DNA from: Spizellomyces punctatus DAOM BR117
Lineage: Eukaryota > Chytridiomycota > Chytridiomycetes > Spizellomycetales > Spizellomycetaceae
Direction: 5' to 3'
DNA length: 64,000 nucleotides
Assembly (NCBI RefSeq): GCF_000182565.1
Contig: NW_015971549.1
Span: forward strand, 186,001-250,000
The first letter of the stretch is position 1, and every line of letters starts with the position of its first letter. A program made the translations under genes and the position numbers. The notes beneath the pieces are model-generated. The model was given only the letters and a program-made list of their open reading frames with translations, searched no databases and was not told the origin of the DNA. This document shows, piece by piece, positions 48,296 to 59,416 of this stretch.

Positions 48296-49883
48296 ATGGC
48301 CGTACCTTCTGTCATGCATACTCAAGCATGTCACTCTAGCGGATATTGTGTACCACAGTGCAAAGTTTCCCACTCGGCCAACACAGCACTGTCTCTCTCC
48401 TCGGCTCCGCCCCCGGTCAACGGCGTAGTAACCTTCACCGCAAACGACCATTATACCATGCCACCGGCAGTAACGTCAACTCGTCCTCGCAGTCATATTC
48501 CAATACCTGTCAACTCATCCATATCCCGCAGGTGTGTATACTTTCTGGTTCTGGCGTAGACATTAGCGTATTTGCTGACTCCATGCTATCTTGATATATA
48601 ACAGCTCCGACATCCCAGCCAGTTCTAGCACACTTGGTCCTTTTGTACCTGTCAGTGCCAGTAATCCTTTCGAGTTTTCTGCCATGCTCATCCCACGAGA
48701 ACAATGTCATCAATCCCCATCCCCACCCGCAACATCCACTCGATCTGAGCGCTGGCTGCTGTCAAGCAACAGAGACCTAGCGCGGCTCGCTGTTCTCATT
48801 GTCACTTTGCTCTGCGAACCGGAAGGGATACCTTGCACCGTGCCGCACAATGTGTCGGGACAGGACACGAGCGATCCAAAGTTGGTCTCGTTCACAGAAC
48901 AAGTCCTTCGGGCAACGAATCTCTACGTCTCATCAGTCTATGTTGCATTGTGGTACATGTGGCAGCTTCGCTGCTTGCGCTGTAATGGAAATGCAGACTT
49001 TTCGGCTCGATGGGCCGCGCATACACTCTTGGGCAAGATCAAGGAACGAGAAGATGGTGCCTTGACGTTGATCACCCTTGCGCTCATGTTGGCAAACAAG
49101 ATACAAGATGACCATACGTACACCAATCGCACATGGAATCAACTTACCAAGATCCCATTAGAAGAGCTCAATAGCCTCGAACGTGGATACCTGAGAGCGC
49201 TCGGCTATCGGCTGCAATTGAGTGACGTGGACTTTTCAATGTGGCGAGCCAAAGTCGACGCATTTTGGGTGCGCAGGGCTGGCGGCATTCCACGACCATT
49301 GAGCAACACGCTCAAGCCTCGCAAGTCTCAATCGCTCACACACGCACAAACGTACGCACCACCGACTACCAAACGAAACGTACCATTGCAAGCCAACGAT
49401 CACTTTATCTATCACCAGCAGCAGCACATCATCCCCACCAGCTTTCAAACCCAGCAGCAGCACACACTTCATCAAGCAACTATCGGTCCCACACACACCA
49501 GTATACCTTTGGTACCATCAGGCTTCGATCATCCTTTCCCCACACGCGCATTCCTTCCAGTGAGCTTTGCAGTTCCACCCGCGGTCACCGCAACAACCCC
49601 ATCTTATACCTTTGGTCCCCCACCTGGTCTCAAGGCACGGCGCACAGGGCGACCTTCATCTATCTCGACACTACCCAAAGGGTGTGCGTGTGGCATGCAG
49701 CACGGCTCACCCCTGTCATCATATGGCTGCAGTCTGGCAATTTCACAAACGGGCGTTCCTCTACCGTCGCATATGGATTACCAGGGCGCACCTGCTGCCG
49801 AAATTGGGATGCTATATCCATACGAAACCACTTACACTACGAATGGAATGTTTGGACATGAAACAGTCGAGACCTGCATGTAA
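48296..49883 (+). CDS. Cyclin-domain protein (PCL-like), second copy in window
   Basis: CDK regulatory subunit. Two exons (48296-48531, 48605-49883) join in phase 2 and encode 504 residues. The cyclin box is at about residues 140-265: RATNLYVSSVYVALWYMWQL, LTLITLALMLANKIQDDHTY, NRTWNQLTKIPLEELNSLER and YLRALGYRLQLS. Long Ser/Thr/Pro and Gln/His-rich stretches flank it, which are likely disordered and phosphorylated. The helix-3 motif (A.KIxDDHxYTNxxW) is the same as in the cyclin at 37.1 kb, so the two belong to the same PCL-like subfamily. The rest is too divergent for a recent duplicate. Confidence 0.9.
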
Positions 49884-50187
49884 GCAGATAACTTTGGACG
49901 TCCGGATATTTGGAGAAGAATGGAATAAATGTAGACGGAAAGGGTATACCTGAATCGGAATTCAAAGCTTTATAATGCACCGATTCAACAAAGATGATGG
50001 GAGAAGGAATAATAATAATAATAATATCTCTGTAACTTGCGCTTTAGTACTGTTTGAGGGGACGATGGCCTATATAATATAACAGTTTGCTTGTCCCAAG
50101 TTGGTTCCACTCGAATTAAATGTGTACCTAATCAGTCTGGTTTGGATGCTGGTGGAAGCGAACCTGGCGATCCTGGAGCATTCCGAC
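49884..50187. repeat. Short intergenic with AAT microsatellite
   Basis: 304 bp between the second cyclin and the amidase gene. It contains (AAT)6 at about 50008-50025. Confidence 0.7.
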
Positions 50188-51478
50188 ATGAAAGTAGGTA
50201 AGTGGTGGCCTTCTCAGGCTCCTTTCTATTTGTACTGTCTTCCCGGCCATCAGAGGGGGGATTGGTCAAAGTATTTTTTAAGCCGACCGCCTCAAATCGC
50301 ATTTCATTTCCAGCGTGTTTACAGTTCTCCCCGCAACATGGTCAACCAGATCTGAACCGAAGGCGAGCGGACGAACTGATACGAGAATCAGGGTTGGTGT
50401 TCTCTCTTTCCCGTTGATTTAAAACTTTAAATAAACTAGTCTTTTCTGTTGCGAGCTCAAACACTAATGTCATTTTTGCAAAATCAACTAGTTTGAGCGC
50501 TCAAAATGTGGACATTCTCGTCTTGCCCGAGATGGCCTTTTCCGGTTACATTTTCGAAACCCGACAAGACGTGACACCCTATGCGGAATCATCAGAGAAT
50601 GGAGAGACATTGCAGTGGGCGATCTCATGGGGTAACCTTAAAAGTCTTTTGTTCGCTCAACACTTGCCCATTTGTAATGATCTAATTGAAACGTGCAAAA
50701 AAAGCTAGGCAGTTGAGTGCCTATATCCAGGTCGGTTATCCTCGAATAGAACAATCTACAACCGGACCATCTCCACTGCTGTACAATTCTGTTTACCTCG
50801 TATCACCGGATGGTACGCTGGTCCGAACATATGATAAACATTTTCTGTATGAGAAGGATGAGCGATGGGCGGAAGAGGGGTTTGGGTTCTGTGCTTTGGA
50901 GTGCCCCGGTTTGGGAAAGGTGTGTAATGCGTTTTGTTTAGTGGTCTTTTATTATTTTTTACAAAAGGAGCTGAACAGGGGCCTTTCTTGATGATAGGTG
51001 GGCTTGGGGATATGTATGGACTTGAACCCATACCGCTTCATGGCCCCCTTTGATGCATACGAATTTGCAAACTTTCAACTCGAAAATGAATCGCAAATAA
51101 TACTATGTTCTATGGCGTGGATTTTGTCTCTACCAGCCGATGACGACTCGGTAGTGGATGACATTGAGCACGAGTCCATATCAATAACACCAGTGATGGA
51201 TACTGTTAAATACTGGGCAATGAGACTAATGCCTTTGATACAAAGCCGGCGTCGAATCATTTTTGTTGCTGCTAATAGAATAGGCGAGGAACAAGGTCGT
51301 GAGTTTCTTGACTAAAACGTTTTATTCAAGTGTTTGCAATGTTGTTTATCGTTCTTGAATTCTAGGGACAGTCTTTTGTGGAACTAGTTGTGTAATGGAG
51401 TTTATTGATGGACGAATACAGCTGCAAGGTGTTTTGGGAAGATCCGAGGAGGGGATCTTGTGTGTTGAAATTCAATAA
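50188..51478 (+). CDS. NTA1: Protein N-terminal asparagine/glutamine amidohydrolase (nitrilase family)
   Basis: Deamidates N-terminal Asn or Gln, feeding proteins into the Arg/N-degron pathway. Six exons fit exactly: 50188-50197, 50314-50392, 50492-50631, 50705-50919, 50998-51298 and 51366-51478 (285 residues). The first exon is only 10 nt (ATG AAA GTA G). The catalytic triad is visible: Glu43 in LVLPEMAFSGY, Lys121 in RTYDKHFLYE and Cys154 in GLGICMDLNPYRF. The YNSVYLVSPDG and RPWxY-like contexts agree with NTA1. The protein is shorter than yeast Nta1 (457) but has the whole nitrilase fold. The acceptor before exon 4 is A-rich (aaaaaaag) but is the one that keeps phase and the motif. Confidence 0.9.
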
Positions 51479-51775
51479 ACCTTTCGATAAGTGATAGGTG
51501 ATGAAACATTGACGGACAGATGGTGGACTCTATTTTATCGCAAATGATATGTTCAGACCTGGAACTTTTGTGGCTAGCCGGATCCAAGAATGAGAGAGGT
51601 CTGGAATCGTTGAATCTGCCATGGTGGATCCCGTATGGATGTTGCCGCTCGTGCATCCAAAAATGAAGGAGATTGTATTCCCTATAGCGCTTTCCTTTGC
51701 GACCATACGAAAGAAGCGGCCAAGGCCCAAGAAAAACAAGCCAGAAGGTCAGGTACTGTTCAATAAATAGTCTAT

Positions 51776-52902
51776 TTAACGGTCCGACTCGTCAACAATG
51801 ACGACACTCCTCGCCAAATCCCGTGTCCGTCCATGCTGATCTACAAACGACACGCAGGTATCCACTGTCTCATTCACATGTCCCGTTTCATCGGTCACCG
51901 TCCGCGCTTCAGCCGTCACGGTCAACATAATGTTTTGCCCATCTACACTAGGAGTACACGCACTGACACGTCCTACCCCATTTTGAGCTTCATGGGCCAA
52001 AGATGCTGCCTTGTTGGCGGCCTTTTCACCCATAAGGAGAGCCTTAATGTCCACGTCGAGGAGGGAGCGAAGATGTTCAAGGTCTTGCTCGCGAATGGAG
52101 CCGTGGGGAAGGACTAGGTGTGAGGTTGCTGAAGAGTGTCGGGATGCTTCCAGAGCGTCGAGGACGGCCTTTTCGAGCTCTATGAGATGGGGGTCTGGTG
52201 CATGCGGTGCTAATATGCGCATGGAGTGGCATAATCCCAATAGGTCTATTGTGGACAATTAAGTGAAATGTTCAGCACATGTCAATGGATGAATATACGA
52301 CTTACAATCAGCATTCCATCCACTGGGCCCTTTGGTCTCTGCTATTTGTTTCGCCATCAACTCCAAATCCACTGGTCCCAAAAAACTTTCATTGTCCCCT
52401 GTGGCCACATATACCATGGCATCCTTTACAACCGGCAAATCATTCCCCTCGGCATCCTTCCCACCGTCAGGGTGATACACGTCAGATGTAAATATTTGAT
52501 ACCCATTCTTTTCTCTATGGTCTAAATGCGCCTTGACCGATTCCACTTTTTCGTCGGGTATCTTGTATGCGACACCCCAGCAGCAGTCTGTAGGAGAATG
52601 TTTGTGTGGGTCCGCCATGCCATAAGTGTGGAGCCATTCTTCGTACGGGATAAGTGTCACGACTCGTCCCGGTGAGGAGGGGGTCCCGCGGTGGTCAGTA
52701 CTGCCTTGCCAAAATCGTCGGACGTAGCCGCGCACGTAACCAGGGATGCGCTTTTCGTAGGGAAAGTCTAGACAATGCACATTCCACCACCAAAAACGTC
52801 AGAATGTAAGGAATGGCGGAATGCATAAAGACAAAACCACGAACGATAATAATGTACGGTACCTACTTTCCAGACCAGAGAACCATATCCGAATACCCAC
52901 AT
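51776..52902 (-). CDS. ChaC-type gamma-glutamylcyclotransferase with C-terminal extension
   Basis: Cleaves glutathione to 5-oxoproline and Cys-Gly in the cytosol. Three exons (52863-52902, 52306-52767, 51776-52245) give 323 residues from MWVFGYGSLVWKV. The family YGSL loop (residues 6-9), the RRFWQGSTDHRG block, GVAYKI, and the REKNGY motif with the catalytic Glu are all present. The ChaC fold ends at about residue 200. The remaining ~120 residues have helical then strand-like character (QDLEHLRSLLDVDIKALLMG, NIMLTVTAEARTVTDETG) and no family I know. The extension is part of the third exon, so it is not a splicing artefact. The C-terminus is SVVIVDESDR. Confidence 0.9.
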
Positions 52903-55085
52903 TTCGGCTATATCGTTATTAAGAAAAAAGAAAGTGTTTTTGAAATGCGGGAGTTGCGTTGGTTTTGTTTGTGGACAACGGGAAGGTGAGCGCGCCTTTT
53001 GGGCTGCGCAATCTGTCGGAGGTTCACGTCATCCGTGATATTAGCACTTTATTGAAACCCGTCTCCCACCTGTGGACTATTCCAACTGCTGATTTTTAAG
53101 AAACAGATATTTCATATTGTCTTTATACTCTAGCAATTCTTTTTGTCTTTAGGAACCCCTTGTCCCTCGCATGCAAATAGTCTACATGAATACATAATTT
53201 GGTTAGATATGAGACATGTCATTCCCTGTCAATGGATGCAGAATAGTTGGACAAATAGTTGAACAATCATTCACTGTCTCTAGTTACTTCTTGAGACTAT
53301 CATGCATTTCAAGTCTGAAATACCATCTCCAGGAATCTTCCTTAATCGTCCTATGCATACACAAGCACTTTGACTGTCCCCACGCATGTATTGAGCGCAC
53401 TGTTCAATATTCATTCTCCTTGGCCAACTAGTCTCCCATTGCAGATTAATTCTTTATTATTGGATTTTAAGTATGGGACCTGCATATTCATTCCAATTAC
53501 CTAACTCTCATGTACAATGTTTAGATGACAGAAGCTGGATATTGCATATTGCCTTCAGCGCATAACCTTACCAGCGAGACATAGTATTCGCTAATGCTGA
53601 ATGCATTGAGGTAAAGAATATGATCGCCATGACTGGTTAGATGGCTTAAGAAGGTGTCAGGCGAAAAGTCCCAGCAATAAATTGTGGTTATGGTATGTAA
53701 ATGTGGTCGCCACGATGATATTTCAAGTAAACCAAATGAAATGCCCCGTTTTGACAGAGTAAGAATGGTTTGTGGCATTTGAGTGGAGGATGCTTTATCC
53801 TAGTGATTTTCTAATTCATCGCAACAACTGTGCATTCGTGTATGGAAGAATCATCTGTGCAAGTCTGATAGACAAATGATAGTTTCCCCTTCTGACCTCA
53901 AATTCACTATTTGTCACGAATCTATTTTTGCTTGCACGAAGGGTCAAGAGGTGGACAAAGTCTTGACAACTCTGACAATCCTTTTATTCGTTGGACAAAC
54001 CCATTGTAGCAACGGCTGTCAACATGGTGTCCGTTTCAGGTAAAGAAATAACTGCAAAGTGTGAGATTAGAACACTCAACACTGGCCTTGCACTCTATGG
54101 ACAATTTACGTATCTTAATGTCATCTTGCTGAATTTTCAGACACAGTCGTCGTTGAACATCACACCTTACAACAACAACATGTCCAATTATTGTGAATAT
54201 GAGTGGGAGCACTTGCGATCATCCGAGGACGGTGCAAGTCAGTGGCAGAATAAGCGAGACGTAAACTCGGATTGTTCATTATGTGGAGTGACGTTGACGG
54301 GAGTTCATTGTCATGTTGATAGGAGGGTTAGGCCTAGTAGAGGCTGTGTTTTCTGTTTTGCCTTGGTGATGACATTGATGGTACTATGCCCCGGTAATAG
54401 TCGAGGGACGATGACAACTGTGAATGAGCATTTGAGAATTTCTGCCCAAAAGAGCTGTAGAGTGACTATTTTTCTAGAGTTCCTGGTGAGCTCAACATCT
54501 CGGCGTAAATGCCGTCAATTTCCCGGCGACCACACATGAGTTAAAAGGAAATGGAACCGATGACAAATGGATACATGATACAATCTACAGTATTGCCTTG
54601 TACCCAATTCTCTTACTACTGGAATTCCTTCTTGTTATCTGTTTCTCCCTTTGCTGACTTTTTGTCTCGCCTCGTATCCATCGAGTGTGATCACAGGGTA
54701 GAGCGTGACCATTCCTTCGATTCGCCCCGTGGAGGTCTAGACTTTTGAATTGCAGTTGGCAAAAAGGGCCCACTACCACAACCCACCCCCCATCTACCGC
54801 CAACTCCCCCAATTCTCCTCCACAAATGTGACAAGAGCCTGTATTGTAAAAAGCCCAAATCGAAAACCTCCAAACGATTCCAACCTCGACAATCACGTTA
54901 GAATGTGATTCCATCCCCATTGGATTGCGGATAATCGTCATGACGTAACAATGGTCGTCATCATGAATCCGCCTGTATGAAAGCGAGACTAGAAAGAGGT
55001 TTTCCACTCGTCCATCACTACTACAAGTCAAAACCGATTCGGAAGAAATCCATCTTTTCTTGAAAACAAATACTGAATATCTCTC
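52903..55085. other. Intergenic, divergent, about 2.2 kb
   Basis: Upstream DNA of the ChaC gene (minus) and of the CsbD-like gene (plus). A plus frame at 53991-54539 is open for 182 codons but has no ATG start and no protein-like features. A minus frame at 53521-53778 (85 codons, ATG start) is also featureless. I call no gene. Confidence 0.45.
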
Positions 55086-55479
55086 ATGTCGTCCAACCAA
55101 AACGTCGCAGAACCCTCTCTTACTCATGGACATCTTCAGTACGCAAAGGGTGTCGTAGAGGTAGGCCAAGTGTTCACAACCACAAGCAGTTTTCCTAGAG
55201 CCTATATAAACAAACTTGTCGGCTTTATAGGAAACTATCGGTAATGTTACCGGAAGCGAAAGCTGGAAAACCTCTGGGCATACCGATAAAGCACAAGCAC
55301 AAGCTGAGCTGCAAGCGGCTGATAAACTCAGCGAGGAGAGTCGACAAGCCAACAACGCAAATCGGGATAGGAAGTGGTTGGAGAGGGAAGGGAAAGCTGA
55401 GGAAGTTGTTGGGAAGATTGGGGGATGTGGGGGGTTGCAGCATCATGGGCAGGAGAAGCAGGAAGCTAGTCATCGGTAG
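55086..55479 (+). CDS. CsbD-like / Hmp1-like stress protein
   Basis: Small hydrophilic protein of the CsbD superfamily. In fungi such proteins include Hmp1, a mismatch/cruciform DNA-binding and mitochondrial-DNA factor. Two exons (55086-55160, 55231-55479) join in phase 0 and encode 107 residues. The start is MSSNQNVAEPSLTHGHLQYA. The conserved block KGVVEETIGNVTGSESWKTS matches the family start of repeat one, and a second half-repeat reads GKAEEVVGKIGGCGGL. The rest is Ala/Gln/Glu/Lys-rich and helical. A 256-codon frame on minus covers the same DNA but lacks an ATG; it is a shadow of this gene. Confidence 0.82.
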
Positions 55480-55843
55480 ATTTGGTGTTTCTTTTTCTTT
55501 GTTTTTTTTTGCGTCAGTCAGCAATGCACTTTGGACAATGTAGTATTGAATCAAAGAGTTTGAACTGGTAGGAAAACTGTCTCTGGTGATTATATGAAAG
55601 ATCCTTTTGAGCGCCTGTTGGGTCCGTTTGCAAGGTTCTGATAGATGTGAAGCAACCCCATAATCCTTTTGGCAATCAGCAAGCCAGATTAAAGGTCAAC
55701 CATATAGAAAACCTCGACGGATTGCATTGCGCCTGAGTACATTACCAAAATCTATAGTGACTACGGATTCACATCTAAATATACAGTTCATTGGACAGAC
55801 CATTACACATATCAATAGATCCGTCTTCTATAAAACGGTTGTG
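55480..55843. other. Intergenic, convergent 3' ends
   Basis: 364 bp between CsbD-like gene and the arrestin-SH3 gene. No feature seen. Confidence 0.5.
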
Positions 55844-58701
55844 CTAATTCTCCATAACACGACGCCTCCTTTCCAGATACTCAACCCCACTGATACCATT
55901 TTGCGCCAGCAAATCATCGAGCCTCTTCAGCTCTAGCAGCCTTTCACGCATTTTCAGATACTCTGGACCCGAAATAATATTTTGCGCCAGCAGGGCATCA
56001 AGTTCGGTCATTGACGACGGCGCCGATGCAATGGATGTAGGTGAGGATGGCAAGAACGAAAGCGACTTGGCAGCCGTCGGATTCATCGAATAAGGTGGCA
56101 GATGCGGGGCTGCTAAATTAGTGGGAGGAAGATGCGGCGCTGCCAGAGATGTAGGTACAAAGGTACTTTGGCTGTTCAAATCAAATGTTACTTTGGATCA
56201 TCCAAGAAATGAAGTACCGACAACAGATTCTGGTTCTTACCTGGGAGATACTCCAGGATCATATCCAGTAGACGGGCTCCGAACTCCGGGGCCGGCGTAA
56301 GTATTCGCCCCAGCACTGGAAATGCCAAAGGTTGGAGTTGTGACTGCGCGTCTTGGAATCTGCGCGTGCGGATGTCTAGCGACGGAATTAACGGGAACGC
56401 CAGCAGTGTTTCGCGCGGGAATCCTGTCAGAAACAGGCAACTGCCGCTGCTGTCCTCCATTACTGGGAAGACAGTGTGGCCCTCGAAGCGAGTCGATGCG
56501 CGATGGCCGGGGGAGGTCTTGTTCGAAGCCGTCGATCATATTTGTTCGGTCAATGCCATGAGGTTCAGGCGACGCAGCAAGTCTGAGTCCCATGAGACCT
56601 GAAGTCACCTCGGCGACAGTATCTGTAAGAAGAGGCGATGTGCATTGTGGGGACGTAGGAGTGGTAGGAAGCACATCAGGATTCACAGGTGTACTGCCAG
56701 GACTATCCAAAATACCCAACGGAAATGCCCCCTGTGCTAACGTTGTCAGCGAGTGTCCAAATCCCCAGCCGTCTGGCCAAGATTCACTAGTAGAAAAAGG
56801 AAACCGTGAATATAACAGATTCTAGTCACGGCGACTATCTCCGGCACTAGGTGATAGGAACGTAGTTCTACTCACAGTACTGATATAATGTCTCCTTCCG
56901 AAATACAAAGTTCGTCGGACTGTGCAGGCACATAATCATACATGGCTCTTCCTTGGCGGTAAGTGGGTTCTGGTTGTGCGTGCGCCGCGGTTGGTTGGCG
57001 AGCAAAGCGGCGCACAGTATGCTTTCGAGATGACTGGTCAGGAGGAGCGGACTCGACTGTTTGAGCAGGTTTAGGTGGGGTCGGTATCACGGTTTCTAGA
57101 GAAGATACGGAGCGGGTCTTTCCGAAAATGCTACTTCGTCCGCTTCCCCTTTTTTCGGCTGCAGGCGCAACCATACCACCGTGCTCTCCCGTAGATCCAC
57201 GATCTCGAATTGCTCTCTGTGGATGCATGTCACTACTACCGTTTCTTCCACTCGCAGCAGGTGAATGGGGAATCTGCAATTTGACCGGAAGCCAGATGGT
57301 CGCTGTCTGGGTGGTTTCTCTACCGTCTGCAGGCGTGTAAGCGGGACTGTATGTAATGGAGAATGAAATCTCGTGATTGATTGCAACGCAAGAGCCAGAG
57401 TCGCTGTTCAGGCACATGTGAGTTGCTGTTAAACTGAGGCTTTAGAGCGAGAGCAGAGTGTTTGCTAGTTTACCTGTAGGGTTGGGCGTACGTGTCTGGC
57501 CATGAAAACTCAATGGGGCTGCAAGAAGAATTGTAATCAAGTAAACATGTATCGCCCAGTTGCTCCCGATAGACTGATGTTCCTTCGGATTCTGATTTGC
57601 TGTATAAAATGTACATGAGCAACCGATGATTCATGGAGAAAAGCCAGAAGGCAAGATCAAAGTGTCAGGTTCTTGCTCACCGGAATGTATATACTTCGAA
57701 CCAGGTAGCTTCAACCTTGACAATAGCGATGCTGTCGGCTGGGTACAGCGAAATATTTCCAGGTATTGCGTCGTCCGTGTAATATGCCGGAGAGGGGAAC
57801 CTTGCCACATAGTTGATCGGGCCTAGGTTGGGCCATCAGCATTCCTTTCTTACACGCTATCACACACAAGGTCTTGAACCATCACGCACCATTATCTGCG
57901 CAACCATCCACCTTTTTGTCGATTGGCTCAACCCTGTTGTGGCGTCGTCTAGCAAATACTTCCATGCACTCTACTAGTACTGGGCTAGTACGCTGAGAAC
58001 CTCTGAGACAGGCAAATAGGAGGTGCGTAATGCTGTTTTCTTGGTTTGGAGCGTCGATGTGGACGGTGGGAGGTAGACTCTTGGGAAAGGGAAGGGAAAA
58101 GGCAAATGTTTTGCTAGTGAAAAGTTTTGAGATAAATGCAAAAATGTCACAATACTGTAAACGAGAACGCAGCTTACCTTCCCGGCGCAATGGCTTTCAA
58201 GTCTGCGCAGACGACTGCAACGTTTCTTCCAAGTGGCCTGGCATGGATATCTCCCGCTGCTGGGCTCTCTGGGTCTCGCACGGTTCTGACATCCTTTACG
58301 ATACCCTGCCCGCTAAGCAGCACCACCACGAGCCGCGATGCTGCACAAGGAGAGTTTTGGTTGTTGACGACTGTAATTGTGCCATTGAGTTTTGTCGCTA
58401 GGGGTGGCAAGGACACTATGGATGTGTTTGGGATAAGAGGATGCGGTTCACTGTCCGCGATAGCCAAGTGGAGGGCCAGAGGTCGGGCAGAGCTGGATAT
58501 CGAGGAGGTTGAGGAATAGCGGGAGGAAATGGAAGAGCGGCTAGAAACTGGAGGGACGCTATTTGTGCGGAACGAGTCGGGTCGATGTGTTTGGACAAAC
58601 GAGGAGGAGGAGGAGACGCGTGCTTGATGATCAGTGTTTTCTGCGACCCGCGCAGAGTCCTTTTTCTTTGCAAACGGTTTCAAGGACAGGAAGGAAGGCA
58701 T
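55844..58701 (-). CDS. Arrestin-like protein with SH3 domain and twin SHOCT-like C-terminal repeats
   Basis: Probable trafficking or signalling adaptor. Seven exons fit in phase: 58178-58701, 57890-58113, 57681-57822, 57474-57599, 57403-56876, 56241-56786 and 55844-56171 (805 residues). A Ser-rich start is followed by an arrestin-like beta domain (NGTITVVNNQNSPCAASRLV, LPPTVHIDAPNQ, ATWFEVYTFR, ISFSITYSPAYTPADG). An SH3 domain starts about residue 540 (AMYDYVPAQSDELCISEGD, then the last strands WPDGWGFGHSL after an intron). A Pro/Ser-rich linker follows. The last 55 residues hold two copies of a ~26-residue unit, LDALLAQNIISGPEYLKMRE and LDDLLAQNGISGVEYLERRR, as in SHOCT-type C-terminal modules. 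Alpha-arrestins in fungi recruit ubiquitin ligases; I see no clear PPxY motif, so that role is open. Confidence 0.82.
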
Positions 58702-59416
58702 GTTTCCAATAAAGTTGTTGGAAGCATTTGAAATGTTATTTGAAAGCAACGAGCCCAGAGCCCAGACACGGGCATTAAACTGGCAAGAAAAATATGTAGA
58801 GTTCCTTTAAATTCCGTGTCTTTTGGTTGGGATCAACTAGTCAATTAGACAAAAGGAAAAAAAAAAAAAAAGGGAGCAGGAGGAGGAGGAAATGTGTTTG
58901 GTAACAAGCTTTGAGAAAAGAAAGAACGACGAGAGAAAAGAAGGGCCCCTCCTCCTCCTCCTCTTGCAAGTAGATCATTTGCAAAGCAACGAATTTCAGA
59001 GGTGTGAAGGTGTGATAAATTTTGTTGCCAGTTCCATCCTATTGCCCAACTCAGGATTTTGTCCCTGCGCGCCCTTGGCCTCCTTCCTTCCTCCTTTTTT
59101 CGCTTTGGTCGGCCTGGACTCTGCCCCATCCAAGCCCACATTGCTACGCAGCCGCACATGCTGAGAGATCTTTCTCCCCGAAAATGACCAAGGCCGTGGT
59201 GGTTCGTCCTTTTTTTTCCCTTTTGGCTCCAAACGTTCTCGCCCAAAAAAAGACCGCGGAGTCGGGCTTTGGAATATGGGAATTTGATGGAGGTGGAAAA
59301 CCGCCCGTAATAGACACTTTTTAAAACGTCCAGTTTGCAACTTGCTATAAAATCCTGCTGTTTTTGCCATTCTCCCTTTCGTTTGTAACTGGGTGACTGC
59401 ACGATAAGGTTGCAGG
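58702..59416. promoter_or_regulatory. Divergent promoter region, arrestin-SH3 / redox fusion
   Basis: 715 bp. It is G/A- and C/T-tract rich near 58860-58960. A TATA box TATAAAA at 59346-59352 lies 65 bp before the ATG of the redox fusion gene, so that gene is probably TATA-driven. Frames open across 59.0-59.6 kb on minus are shadows. Confidence 0.6.
59346..59352 (+). promoter_or_regulatory. TATA box of redox fusion gene
   Basis: The sequence cttgcTATAAAAtcctg lies 65-71 bp before the ATG at 59417, the spacing expected for a short 5' leader. Confidence 0.6.

Noticed and set aside
53991-54539. 182-codon plus-strand open frame
   Set aside because: It begins with TTG, shows no protein-like pattern or domain, and trial introns lead quickly to stops.
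54585-55355. 256-codon minus-strand open frame rich in Cys and hydrophobics
   Set aside because: It has no ATG, starting only from TTG. The plus strand of the same DNA splices cleanly into a CsbD-like gene, so it is a shadow.
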